Source of the DNA: Sanderia malayensis
Taxonomy: Eukaryota > Cnidaria > Scyphozoa > Semaeostomeae > Pelagiidae
NCBI GenBank assembly: GCA_013076295.1
Contig: RQOL01000546.1
Span: 62,001-126,000, forward strand
Reading direction: 5' to 3'
Length of the DNA: 64,000 nt
Shown: positions 50,348 to 61,200 of the stretch, in pieces
Position numbering within the stretch: position 1 is the stretch's first letter
Layout of the letters: every line of letters starts with the position of its first letter
Notes under the pieces: generated by a model
Databases searched by the model: none
What the model was told of the DNA's origin: nothing
The model's input: only the letters and a program-made list of their open reading frames with translations
Program-made: the position numbers and the translations under genes

Positions 50348-53300
50348 ATGGCGGTCATACGACTAGCATTTGCTTATGTCTGCTTGTTCCTATGGTCCTT
50401 TTCATCAGTAAAAAAGATTGTATTTTGCAGTACTGACTCATTACCAATCATGTTAAATCGATTGGATATGGACAGAGATTTCCCTGAAAGCTTTATCTGT
50501 TCTTCGCTTTGGATACAGCGACAAAGCCGTGGAATACAATTTCGACCTGATGGGCCTACTTTTATTCACCTGATGTTGTTACTCTGTGGCGACGTTGAAT
50601 TATGCCCAGGCCCAACTATAAAGTGTTGTTCGTGTGCCAAAGCAGTGAGGAAAAACCAAAGTAGAGCTACATGTGTGCAATGCCAAGAAAAATTACATCT
50701 GAAATGCCTGTCCAACGATCTGAACGAAGCTCGCTGTTTATCGTGCTTATCAAAACATGATCTCGAAATACCAAATGAGGTTGCTGATATTCGGAACACA
50801 ACAAATGATGAAAATGCTGATACACAATATGTATTACCTGAGCTGGCTGAACTGCAAGATAAGCCTGGCCTTAAAATCTTACATCAGAATATCAGAGGGC
50901 TTCTCTCACATAAACACAACATCTGTCATCTTTTAGAGAGCTTTAAAAATATAAATATTCTCTCCCTCAGCGAAACTCATCTTTCAAAAGAGGATGAGAC
51001 TCAGGCTATAATTTCTGGCTATGACTTTATTGCAAAACCAAGACTTTTAAACCCGGATAAAGGAGGTGGTGTGGGGTTATATATTCCATCCCATATACCA
51101 TATCAACGAAGATTTGACCTTGAACAGCCTGAGATAGAGTGTATTTGGTTGGAGATTCTATTTCCCAAAACAAAAGGTATCCTCACTGGCATCATTTATC
51201 GGCCACCCGATACATCAAAATATCTCCCAGAGAATTACGTAGCCAAGTTTAAAACAATGTTGGACATAATCTCTACGGAAAATAAAGAAAATCTAATTCT
51301 GGGTGATTTGAATTGTAATTATCAAGATAAAACGGACCACAAAGAATTAAAAGACCTACTGTATTCATTTGGGATGAAACAGTTGATAACAGCTCCCACG
51401 AGGGTAACTAAACTCTCGTCCACCCTTATTGATGTTATCTTATCAAATGAGCCTCAAAACATCTGCTCCCCGTCAGTAATTCCCGCTGGTCTCAGTGATC
51501 ATGACATGATTGCTTGTGTCCGCAAGTTACACAACATAAAACAAAAGCCTAAAGAAATTTACTGCAGAAACTATTCAAGGTACAATCCAGAATCTTTTTG
51601 TGAGGATTTGGAGTCTCAAAACTTTGATCAAATAATTTCGGCAGCGTCTGTTAACACAGCATTGAAATTGTTCAATGCCATCTTAACACAATGCATAGAC
51701 AAGCATGCGCCTTTTGTTAAGAAGCGTATAAAAGGAAGGCTTTGTCCATGGCTCTCTAATGAGCTTAAACAAGAAATGAATATCAGGGACCAGCTCCTTC
51801 GCAGGGCCCGACGCACAAACACTGAATTAGACTGGTCAACATACAAGCGCAGCAGAAACAAAGTTAACAATCTTGTTAAAACCAATAAAGCGAGATACAA
51901 CAAAGAACTATTGCGGGAAAATGCCGACTCTCCAGAAAAATTTTGGTCTGCAATAAAAACAATCTATCCTACAAAGGACACTTCAATGACTACAACATCA
52001 ATGATTGAAGTGAATGGCCAAAAAACGACAGATATAAGTGGAATTGCAAATGCTTTCTCCATACATTTTGCTACGGTAGCCAACACCTTAAAGGCCAAAA
52101 CGCTATTACTGAGAAATTTTACCTGGATGCCGCAGAAAAGCTTTTCTTCCTTGGAGGAAAAGCATTTCCGCTTCCAAAAAGTCAATCCAATCCAAGTTTA
52201 TAACGAACTGAAACATCTTAAACGTAAGAAAGCTGTTGGTGTTGATAAGTTTCCATCTGGAATGATAAAAGACGCGGCTTCTGTTCTAGCTAGACCACTG
52301 ACCCTCCTGATAAATATGAGCATTGAAACAGGACTGGTACCGTCCGACTGGAAAATAGCAAAAGTTATTCCGGTTTTTAAATCAGGAAACAAATCTGACT
52401 TGGATAATTATAGACCCATATCAGTTTTACCGATTCTGTCCAAATTGCTGGAGAAATTCGTCCACAAACAACTGATTGATCATTTAGAAAAGAATCATAT
52501 GCTCTTCAACTTTCAATTTGGTTTTCGCTCCAAGCGCTCAACCGAATTAGCAGTGACACTCTTCACTGATCATATACGAAAGGAAGCTGACAAAGGCTCC
52601 CTCACAGGGGCCATCTTCGTTGATCTGTCAAAAGCTTTTGACACGGTCAGTCATGCAAGCCTTCTAAACAAATTGCCTTCCTTCGGAATTCATGATACCG
52701 AGCTAAACTGGTTCACCGATTACTTATTTAACCGGAGCCAGTTTGTTCAAAGCAATGGATGTACATCTGATATCACACCAGTATTCTGTGGGGTACCGCA
52801 AGGATCGATTATTGGTCCTTTATTGTTTATAATGCATTTCAATGCAGCCCACACAGTTCTACAAAATTCAAAAATCATAACATATGCAGATGATACGGTA
52901 GTATTTGTGTCAGGCAGTTCCTTAGATGAAGTTGAAGGGAAGCTACAAAATGACCTGCAACTGCTAAAAGCCTGGCTCGATGAAAACGAACTACTCGTAA
53001 ATTTGAAAAAGGGCAAGACTGAATCAATGATCTTCGGCACAGCCAAACGACTTGCTAAAACAGAGAAAAAGGAGATGAAAGTTGAATTAAATGGAGTATC
53101 GATCGCGGGGACGTTGAGTTATAAATATCTTGGAGTACATCTAGATCCAACATTGAACTTTGCAACCCACTTTGACAAGATTTACAGAAAGGCTACTGGA
53201 AGGTTGAATCTACTTCGACGTATCAGGAGCTCCATTGACTCTTCGAGTGCTGAAAAAATATATCGCACAATGATAATGCCTGTCTTTGGGTACTGTGGCT

Positions 53301-53695
53301 CGCTGTCCCTCGGATGGTCTCCATCATATAAAAAAAGAATCGAAAGTCTCGAGCGTAGAAGCCTTGATGTGATTAGATCTACCAGTGCTGCGTCTGTCAG
53401 CTTGCGTGTGCCAAGTATCGAGGCAGGTGTGAAAAGGAGATCCTGTAGTTTGGTATTTGATACCTTACAAGGCAATATCTGTTGTGCAATAAAAGATTAT
53501 TTCGTTAAAAATGTTCATGGCAAAAATACAAGAAACGATCAACATCTCGTTAAGTTGCCTCAAGTGAAGACAACATTTGGACGCAAAGGATTTTATTATC
53601 TGGCCGGGAAAGAATTTAATGACTTACCGCTCACTGCCAGAAAATTTAAATCTAGGCTACTCTTTAGACGATTTTTAGAAAACCATTTTATTTGA
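50348..53695 (+). CDS. Retrotransposon polyprotein: PHD-like finger, AP endonuclease, reverse transcriptase
   Basis: Predicted product of 1115 residues from the first ATG inside the element (MAVIRL). The frame is open further upstream to 50258, but those 30 residues are translated satellite. Numbering here is from 50258. Order: hydrophobic N-terminus (31-49), 2A-like GDVELCPGP (111-119), C4HC3 PHD-like finger (C123, C126, C139, C142, H147, C150, C160, C163), AP-type endonuclease about 205-425 (HQNIRGL, SETHLS with E239, YRPP, GDLN with D350, SDHD with H415), reverse transcriptase about 640-930 (VIPVFKSG, NYRPIS, FGFR, FVDLSKAFD with D789, GVPQGS, YADD with D878/D879), and a C-terminal region rich in basic residues. 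All catalytic motifs appear intact, with no stop or frameshift. Such proteins nick target DNA and prime reverse transcription of their own RNA there. No RNase H domain is seen. Clade assignment (CR1/L2/Rex1 group) is inferred. Confidence 0.92.
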   Translation: MAVIRLAFAYVCLFLWSFSSVKKIVFCSTDSLPIMLNRLDMDRDFPESFICSSLWIQRQSRGIQFRPDGPTFIHLMLLLCGDVELCPGPTIKCCSCAKAVRKNQSRATCVQCQEKLHLKCLSNDLNEARCLSCLSKHDLEIPNEVADIRNTTNDENADTQYVLPELAELQDKPGLKILHQNIRGLLSHKHNICHLLESFKNINILSLSETHLSKEDETQAIISGYDFIAKPRLLNPDKGGGVGLYIPSHIPYQRRFDLEQPEIECIWLEILFPKTKGILTGIIYRPPDTSKYLPENYVAKFKTMLDIISTENKENLILGDLNCNYQDKTDHKELKDLLYSFGMKQLITAPTRVTKLSSTLIDVILSNEPQNICSPSVIPAGLSDHDMIACVRKLHNIKQKPKEIYCRNYSRYNPESFCEDLESQNFDQIISAASVNTALKLFNAILTQCIDKHAPFVKKRIKGRLCPWLSNELKQEMNIRDQLLRRARRTNTELDWSTYKRSRNKVNNLVKTNKARYNKELLRENADSPEKFWSAIKTIYPTKDTSMTTTSMIEVNGQKTTDISGIANAFSIHFATVANTLKAKTLLLRNFTWMPQKSFSSLEEKHFRFQKVNPIQVYNELKHLKRKKAVGVDKFPSGMIKDAASVLARPLTLLINMSIETGLVPSDWKIAKVIPVFKSGNKSDLDNYRPISVLPILSKLLEKFVHKQLIDHLEKNHMLFNFQFGFRSKRSTELAVTLFTDHIRKEADKGSLTGAIFVDLSKAFDTVSHASLLNKLPSFGIHDTELNWFTDYLFNRSQFVQSNGCTSDITPVFCGVPQGSIIGPLLFIMHFNAAHTVLQNSKIITYADDTVVFVSGSSLDEVEGKLQNDLQLLKAWLDENELLVNLKKGKTESMIFGTAKRLAKTEKKEMKVELNGVSIAGTLSYKYLGVHLDPTLNFATHFDKIYRKATGRLNLLRRIRSSIDSSSAEKIYRTMIMPVFGYCGSLSLGWSPSYKKRIESLERRSLDVIRSTSAASVSLRVPSIEAGVKRRSCSLVFDTLQGNICCAIKDYFVKNVHGKNTRNDQHLVKLPQVKTTFGRKGFYYLAGKEFNDLPLTARKFKSRLLFRRFLENHFI
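50591..50614 (+). other. 2A-like peptide motif, variant DVELCPGP
   Basis: Codes DVELCPGP immediately after a leucine-rich LMLLLCG stretch. 2A ribosome-skipping peptides have the consensus D-V/I-E-x-N-P-G-P, and related sequences are known near the N-terminus of some animal non-LTR retrotransposons. Here the asparagine of NPGP is cysteine, while D, E and PGP are kept. The position before the PHD-like finger fits. The changed residue may reduce or abolish skipping. Confidence 0.65.
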
Positions 53696-53838
53696 TTTGA
53701 AAATTAATTTTATCTTTGGACTGGTATAGACTTAGTTTTTAGCTATATTTACTATTGACTTATCAATTTTTAAGAATCAGGACCCTAATGATAACAGTAC
53801 ATAATGTACTGATAGGTTATCCTGTAAAAATATTCGAA

Positions 53839-53839
<1 letters not shown>
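53696..53839 (+). promoter_or_regulatory. Retrotransposon 3' UTR with stem-loop
   Basis: 144 bp between the TGA stop and the ATT tail. At 53790-53821, GATAAC pairs with GTTATC and encloses the inner hairpin AGTACAT/ATGTACT, with a short bulge (GATAG) on the 3' side. The palindrome TATTCGAATA (53831-53840) sits just before the tail. In L2-type elements a 3' stem-loop plus short 3' repeats is recognised by the reverse transcriptase; that role is inferred here from position and shape. Confidence 0.55.

Positions 53840-53870
<31 letters not shown>
53840..53870 (+). repeat. (ATT)n 3' tail microsatellite
   Basis: 31 bp of perfect ATT repeat (ten copies plus A) forming the 3' end of the retrotransposon, directly followed by satellite TGTTTAAACC. 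Short tandem tails in place of poly(A) are usual in several CR1/L2-related lineages. Confidence 0.9.
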
Positions 53871-53871
<1 letters not shown>

Positions 53872-56800
53872 GTTTAAACCTAGTAAAATATGGTTGAACT
53901 TAATTCCATATGGCTAAACCTAGCTCAATATGTGTGAACCTAGCTCAATATGGTTGAACCTAGTTAACTATGGTTGAACCAAGCTCAACATGTTTTATCC
54001 TGGTTCAATATGGTTGAACCTAGTTCAATACGGTTGGACTTAATCCCATATGGCTAAACCTAGTTCCATATGTTTGAACTTGGTTCAATATGGTTGAGCG
54101 TAGTTCAATATGGTTGAACCTAGTTCAATATGTTTGAGCCCTGTTCAACATGGCTAAACCTAGTTCAATATGTTTGAACCTAGCTCAATATGGTTGAACC
54201 CAGCTCACAATGGTTGAACTAGTTCAACATGTCTGAACCTAGTTCGAAATGTTTGAACCTCGTTCAATATGGTTAAACCTAATTCAATATGTTTGAACCT
54301 TGTTCAACATGGCTGAACCTTGTTCAATACGGTTGGACTTAATTCCATATGTCTGAACCTAGTTCAATATGTTTGAACCTATTTCAATATGGTTGAACCT
54401 AGTTCAAAATGATTGAACCTACTTCAGTATATTTGAACCTAGTTCAATATGGTTGAACCAAGCTCAATATGTTTGAACCTAGTACAATAGGGTTGAAACT
54501 AATTCAATATGTTTGAACCTAGTTCAATATGGTTGAAGGCAGTTCAACATGGTTGGACGTGTTTCCATTTGGCTAAACCTAGTTCAATATGTTTGAACCT
54601 AGTTCAATATGTTTGAACCTAGTTCAATATGTTTAAACCTAGTTTAATATGGTTGAACTTAATTCCATATGGCTAAACCTAGTTCAATATGTTTGAACCC
54701 AACTCAATATGGTTGAACCTAGTTAACTATGGTTGAACCAAGTTCAACATGTTTGATCCTGGTTCAATATGGTTGAACCTAATTCAATATGGTTGAACGT
54801 TACTTCCATATAGCTAAACCTAGTTCAATATGTTTGAACCTAGCTCAAAATGATTGAACCCAGTTCACTATGGTTGAAACTAATTCAACATGTCTGAACC
54901 TAGTTCAATATGTTTGATCCTTGTTCAACATGGCTGAACCCTGTTCAATATGGTTGGACTTAATTCCATATGTCTGAACCTAGTTCATAATGTTTGAACC
55001 TAGTTCAATATGGTTGAACCTAGTTCAATATGGTTGAATCTAATTCCATATGGCTAAACCTAGTTCAATATGTTCGAACCTAGCTCAATATGGTTGAACC
55101 CAGTTCACTATGGTTGATCCTAGTTCAACATGTCTGAACATAGTTTAAAATGTTTGAACTTAGTTCAATATGGCTGAACCTAGTTCACAATGGTTGAACC
55201 TAATCCAATATGTTTGAACCTAGTTTAATATATTTGAACCTAGTTCAATATGGTTGAACCTAGTTCAAAATGGTTGAACCTAGTTCAAAATGGTTGAACT
55301 CAGCTCAATATGATTGAGCCTAGCTCAATATGTTTGAACCTAGTTCAATATAATTGAACCTAGTTCAATATGTTTGAGCCTAGTTCAATATGGTTGAACC
55401 TAGTTCAATATGGTTGAACCTAGTTAACTATGGTTGAACCTAGTTCAACATGTTTGATCCTGGTTCAATATGGTTGAACCGGGTTCAATATGGTTGGACT
55501 TAATTCCATAAGGCTAAATCTAGTTCGATATGTTTGAACTTGGTTCAATATGGTTGGGCCTAGGTCAATATGGTTGAACCTAGTTCAATATGTTTAAACC
55601 TAGTTAAATGTGCTTGGACCTAGTTCAATATGGTTGAACTTAACTCCATATGGCTAAACCAAGTTCAATATGTTTGAACCTAGCTCAGTATGTTTGAACC
55701 TAGCTCAATATGGCTGAACCTAGTTCAATATGGTTGAACCTAGTTCAATATGTGTGAGCCTAGTTCAATATGTTTGAACCTGGTTAAATATGGTTGAACC
55801 TAGTTCGAAATGGTTGAACCTAGTTCCGTATGTTTGAGCCTAGTTCAATATGGTTGAACCTAGTTCCATTAGGGTGGACTTAATTCCACATGGCTAAACC
55901 TAGTTCAATATGGTTGAACTTATTTCCATATCTCTGAACCTAGTTGAATATGTTTGAACCTAGTTCAAAATGGTTGAACCTAGCTCAATATGGTTGAACC
56001 TAGTTCAATATGGCTCAACCTAGTTCAACATGTTGGAGCCTCTTTCAATATGGTTGAACCTAGTTAAATATGGTTGAATTTAATTCCATATGGCTAAACC
56101 TAGTTCAATATGTTTGAAACTAATTCAATATGTTTGAACCTAGTTCAATATGGTTGAACTTAGTTCAATATGGTTGGACTTCATTCCATATGGCTAAACC
56201 TAGTTCAATATGTTTGAAGCTAGCTCAATATGGCCGAACCTAGTTCAATTTGCCTCAACCTAGTTCAATATGTTTGAACCCAGTTCAATATGTTGGAACC
56301 TAGTTCACTATGGTTGAACCTAGTTCAATATGGGTGGACATAATTCCAAATTGCTAAACCTAGTTCAATATATTTAAATCTAGTTCAATATGGTTGAACC
56401 TAGTTCAATATGGTTGAACTTAATTCCATATGGCTAAGCCTAGTTCAATATGTTTGAACCTAGCTCAATATGGTTGAACCTAGTTCAATATGGTTGAACC
56501 TAGTTCAATATGGGTGGACATAATTCCAAATTGCTAAACCAAGTTCAATATATTTGAACCTATTTCAATATAGTTGAAACTAGTTCAATATGTTTGAACC
56601 TAGTTCAATATGTTAAAACCTAGTTAACTATGGTTGAACGTAGTTCAACATGTTTGATCCTGGTTCAATATGGTTGAACCTAGTTCAATATGGTTGGACA
56701 TAAGTCCATATGGCTAAACCTAGCTCGATATGTTTGAACTTGGTTTAATATGGTTGAGCCTAGTTCAATATGGTTGAATCTATTTCAAGATGTTTGAACC

Positions 56801-58148
56801 TTGTTCAACATGGCTGAAATTTGTTGAATATGGTTGGACTTAACTCCATATGTCTGAACCTAGTTCAATATGGTTGAACCTAGTTCAATATGGTTGAACT
56901 TCATTCCATATGGCTAAACCTAGTTCAATATGTTTAAACCTTGTTCAACATGGTTGAACTTTGTTCAATACGGTTGGACTTAATTCCATATGTCTGAACC
57001 TAGTTCAATATGTTTGAACCTAGTTCAATATGGTCGAACCTAGTTCAATATGGTTGAACTTAATTCCATATGGCTAAACCTAGTTCAATATGTTTGAACC
57101 TAGCTCAATATGGTTAAACCCAGTTCACTATGGTTGAACCTAGTTCAACATGTCAGAACATAGTTCAAAATGTTTGAACCTAGTTCAATATGGTTGAACC
57201 TAGTTCAATATGGTTGAACCTAGTTCAATATGGTTGGACTTCATTCCATATGGCTAAGCCTAGTTCAATATGTTTGAAGCTAGCTCAATATGGCTGAACC
57301 TAGTTCAATTTGCCTCAACCTAGTTCGATATGTTTGAACCTAGTTCAATATGGTTGAGCCTGGTTCAATATGGTTGAACCTAGTTCAATATGTTTGAACC
57401 CAGTTCAATATGTTTGAACCTAGTTCAATATGGTTGAACCTAGTTCAATATGGGTGGACATAATTCCAAATTGCTAAACCTAGTTCAATATATCTAAATC
57501 TAGTTCAATATGGTTGAACCTAGTTAAATATGGTTGAATTTAATTCCATATGGCTAAACCTAGTTCAATATGTTTGAAACTAATTCAATATGTTTGAACC
57601 TAGTTCAATATGGTTGAACTTAGTTCAATATGGTTGGACTTCATTCCATATGGCTAAACCTAGTTCAATATGTTTGAAGCTAGCTCAATATGGCCGAACC
57701 TAGTTCAATTTGCCTCAACCTAGTTCAATATGTTTGAACCCAGTTCAATATGTTGGAACCTAGTTCACTATGGTTGAACCTAGTTCAATATGGGTGGACA
57801 TAATTCCAAATTGCTAAACCTAGTTCAATATATTTAAATCTAGTTCAATATGGTTGAACCTAGTTCAATATGGTTGAACTTAATTCCATATGGCTAAGCC
57901 TAGTTCAATATGTTTGAACCTAGCTCAATATGGTTGAACCTAGTTCAATATGGTTGAACCTAGTTCAATATGGGTGGACATAATTCCAAATTGCTAAACC
58001 AAGTTCAATATATTTGAACCTATTTCAATATAGTTGAAACTAGTTCAATATGTTTGAACCTAGTTCAATATGTTAAAACCTAGTTAACTATGGTTGAACG
58101 TAGTTCAACATGTTTGATCCTGGTTCAATATGGTTGAACCTAGTTCAA
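53871..58148. repeat. 20-bp satellite right of retrotransposon, up to gap
   Basis: Satellite resumes with TGTTTAAACCTAGTAAAATATGG and follows the variant order seen after 44688, confirming that the retrotransposon split a block of that type. Farther right the order matches parts of the about 3-kb units (CATTAGGGTGG, then TTGGAGCCTCTTTC, then AACTAATTC). No genes are visible. Confidence 0.9.
56046..58148. repeat. 1460-bp tandem duplication running into the gap
   Basis: The block 56046-57505 (73 units) starts again at 57506. For example TAGTTAAATATGG lies at 56061 and 57521, and TAGTTAACTATGG at 56621 and 58081. The second copy appears identical to the first over its 643 bp before the Ns begin. 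Confidence 0.85.
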
Positions 58149-58248
58149 NNNNNNNNNNNNNNNNNNNNNNNNNNNNNNNNNNNNNNNNNNNNNNNNNNNN
58201 NNNNNNNNNNNNNNNNNNNNNNNNNNNNNNNNNNNNNNNNNNNNNNNN
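58149..58248. other. Assembly gap (100 N)
   Basis: Exactly 100 undetermined bases, the conventional placeholder for a gap of unknown length. Satellite of different types lies on either side, so the true distance and even the adjacency are uncertain. Confidence 0.98.
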
Positions 58249-61200
58249 TGAACCTAGTTCAATTTGTGTGAGCCTGGCTCAATATGTTTGAACCTGTTCA
58301 TAGTTGAACCTAGTTCAAAAGGTTGACTCAGCTCAATATGATTGAACCTAGTTCAGTATGTTTGAACCTAGTTCAATATAATTGAACCTAGATCAATATG
58401 TTTGAACCTGGTTCAATATGGTTGAAGCTAGTTCAATTTGGCTCAACCTAGCTCGATATGGTTGAACCTAGTTCAATGTGGTTGAACCTATTCAATATGG
58501 TTGAACTTAATTCCATATGTCTGAACCTAGGTGAATATGTTTGAACCTAGTTCAATGTGGTTGAACATAGCTCAATATGGTGGAACCTAGTTCAATTGGC
58601 TCAACCTAGCTCGATATGTTTCAGCCTAGTTCAAATAAAGTGGAACCTAGTTCAATATGGTTGAACTTATTTCCATTTGTCTGAACCTAGTTGAATATGG
58701 TTGAACCTGCTTCAATATGGTTGAACCTAGTTCAATTTGTGTGAGCCTGGCTCAATATGTTTGAACCTAGTTCAAATGGTTGAACCTAGTTCAAAATGTT
58801 GAACTCAGCTCAATATGATTGAACCTAGTTCAGTATGTTTGAACCTAGTTCAATTTAATTGAACCTAGATCAATATGTTTGAACCTGGTTCAATATGGTT
58901 GAAGCTAGTTCAGTATGTTGGAGTTCATTCCATATGGCTAAACCTAGTTCAATATGTTTGAACCTAGGTCAATATTGTTGAAGCTAGTTCAATTTGGCTC
59001 AACCTAGCTCGATATGGTTGAACCTAGTTCAATGTGGTTGAACCTAGTTCAATATGGTTCAACTTAATTCCATATGTCTGAACCTAGGTGAATATGTTTG
59101 AACCTAGTTCAATGTGGTTGAACCTACTTCAATATGTGCGAGCCAAGTTCAATATGTTTGAACCTAGTTGAATATGTTTGAACCTAGTTCAATATAGTTG
59201 AAACTAGTCCAATATAGTTGAACCTAGTTCAAAATGGTTGAACCTAGTTCAATATGCTGAACCAAGTTCAATATGTTTGAACCAAGTTCAATATGTTTGA
59301 ACATAGCTCAATATGGTGGAACCTAGTTCAATTTGGCTCAACCTAGCTCGATATGTTTCAACCTAGTTCAATAAAGTGGAACCTAGTTCAATATGGTTGA
59401 ACTTATTTCCATATGTCTGAACCTAGTTGAATATGTTTGAACCTAGTTCAAAATGGTTGAACCAGTTCAATATGTGTGAGCCTAGTTCAATATGTTTGAA
59501 CCTAGTTCAATATGGTTGAACCTAGTTCAGAATGGCTGAACCTAGTTCAATGTGGTTGAAACCTAGTTCAATATGCCTGAACCTATTTCAATATGTTTGA
59601 ACTTAGTTCAATATGTTCAAACCTAGTTCAATGTGTTGAACCTAGTTCAATATTGTTGGATATAATTCCATATGGCTAAGCCTAGTTCAATACCTTGGAA
59701 CCTAGCTCAATATGTTTGAACCTAGTTTTAATATATTTGAACCTATTTCAATATTGTTGAACTTATTTCCATATGTCTGAACCTAGTTGAATATGGTTGA
59801 ACCTAGTTCAAAATGGTTGAACCTAGTTCAATATGTTTGAACTTAGTTCAATATGTTTAAACCTAGTCAAATATGGTTGAACCTAGTTCAATATGGTTGA
59901 ACCTAGTTTACTATGATTGAGCCTAGTTCAACATGTTTGATCCTGGTTCAATATGGTTGAACCTAGTTCAATATGGTTGGACTTAATTCCATATGGCTAA
60001 ACCTAGTTCGATATGTTTGAACTTGGTTCAATGTGGTTGAGCCCAGTTCAATATGGTTGAACCTAGTTGAATATGTTTGAACCTCGTTCAATATGTTTGA
60101 ACCTAGTTGAATATGTTTGAACCTAGTTCAATATAGTTGAAACTAGTTCAATATAGTTGAACCTAGTTCAAAATGCCTATGCCTGAACCAAGTTCAATAT
60201 GTTTGAACCAAGTTCAATATGTTTAAACATAGCTCAATATGTTGAACCTAGTTCAATTTGGCTCAATCTAGCTCGATATGTTTCAACCTAGTTCAATAAA
60301 GTGGAACCTAGTTCAATATGGTTGAACTTATTTCCATATGTCTGACCTAGTTGAATATGTTTGAACCTAGTTCAAAATGGTTGAACCTGTTCAATATGTG
60401 TGAGCCTAGTTCAATATGTTTGAACCTAGTTCAATATGGTTGAACCTAGTTCAAAATGGCTGAACCTAGTTCAATGTGGTTGAACCTAGTTCAATATGCC
60501 TGAACCTATTTCAATATGTTTGAACTTAGTTCAATATGTTCAAACCTAGTTCAATGTGGTTGAACCTAGTTCAATATTGTTGGATATAATTCCATATGGC
60601 TAAGCCTAGTTCAATACCTTGGAACCTAGCTCAATATGTTTGACCCTAGTTTAATATATTTGAACCTATTTCAATATTGTTGAACTTATTTCCATATGTC
60701 TGAACCTAGTTGAATATGGTTGAACCTAGTTCAAAATGGTTGAACCTAGTTCAATATTTTGAACTTAGTTCAATATGTTTAAACCTAGTCAAATATGGTT
60801 GAACCTAGTTCAATATGGTTTAACCTAGTTTACTATGATTGAGCCTAGTTCAACATGTTTGATCCTGGTTCAATATGGTTGAACCTAGTTCAATATGTTG
60901 TCTTAATTCCATATGGCTAAACCTAGTTCGATATGTTTGAACTTGGTTCAATGTGGTTGAGCCCAGTTCAATATGTTTGAACCTAGTTCAATTTCTTTAA
61001 ACCTAGTTAAATATGGTTAAACTTCATTCCATATGGCTAAACCTAGTTCAATATGTTTGAACCGAGCTCAATATGGTTACTCCCAGTTCACTATGGTTGA
61101 ACCTAGTTCAACATGTCTGAACCAAGTTCAATATGTTTGAACCAAGTTCAATATGTTTGAACATAGCTCAATATGGTTGAACCTAGTTCAAGTTGGCTCA

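Larger units (their letters stand above)
50339..53870 (+). mobile_element. Non-LTR retrotransposon (CR1/L2-like), probably 5'-truncated
   Basis: A 3.5-kb insertion in the satellite carrying an endonuclease-reverse transcriptase ORF, a short 3' UTR with a predicted stem-loop, and an (ATT)n tail, but no LTRs. The left junction is TTCAATA/AGATACTCG and the right junction is (ATT)n/TGTTTAAACC. Joining the flanks reproduces the uninterrupted site near 44681-44700, so any target duplication is at most about 2 bp; minimal duplications are common in the CR1/L2 group. Only about 9 bp precede the first in-element ATG, with no 5' UTR and no ORF1, so this copy has probably lost its 5' part. A single-ORF element cannot be excluded. 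Confidence 0.88.

Noticed and set aside
50566..53475. Several minus-strand open frames of 64-99 codons
   Set aside because: All lie opposite the reverse transcriptase ORF, have no recognisable features, and are best explained as shadows of its codon use.
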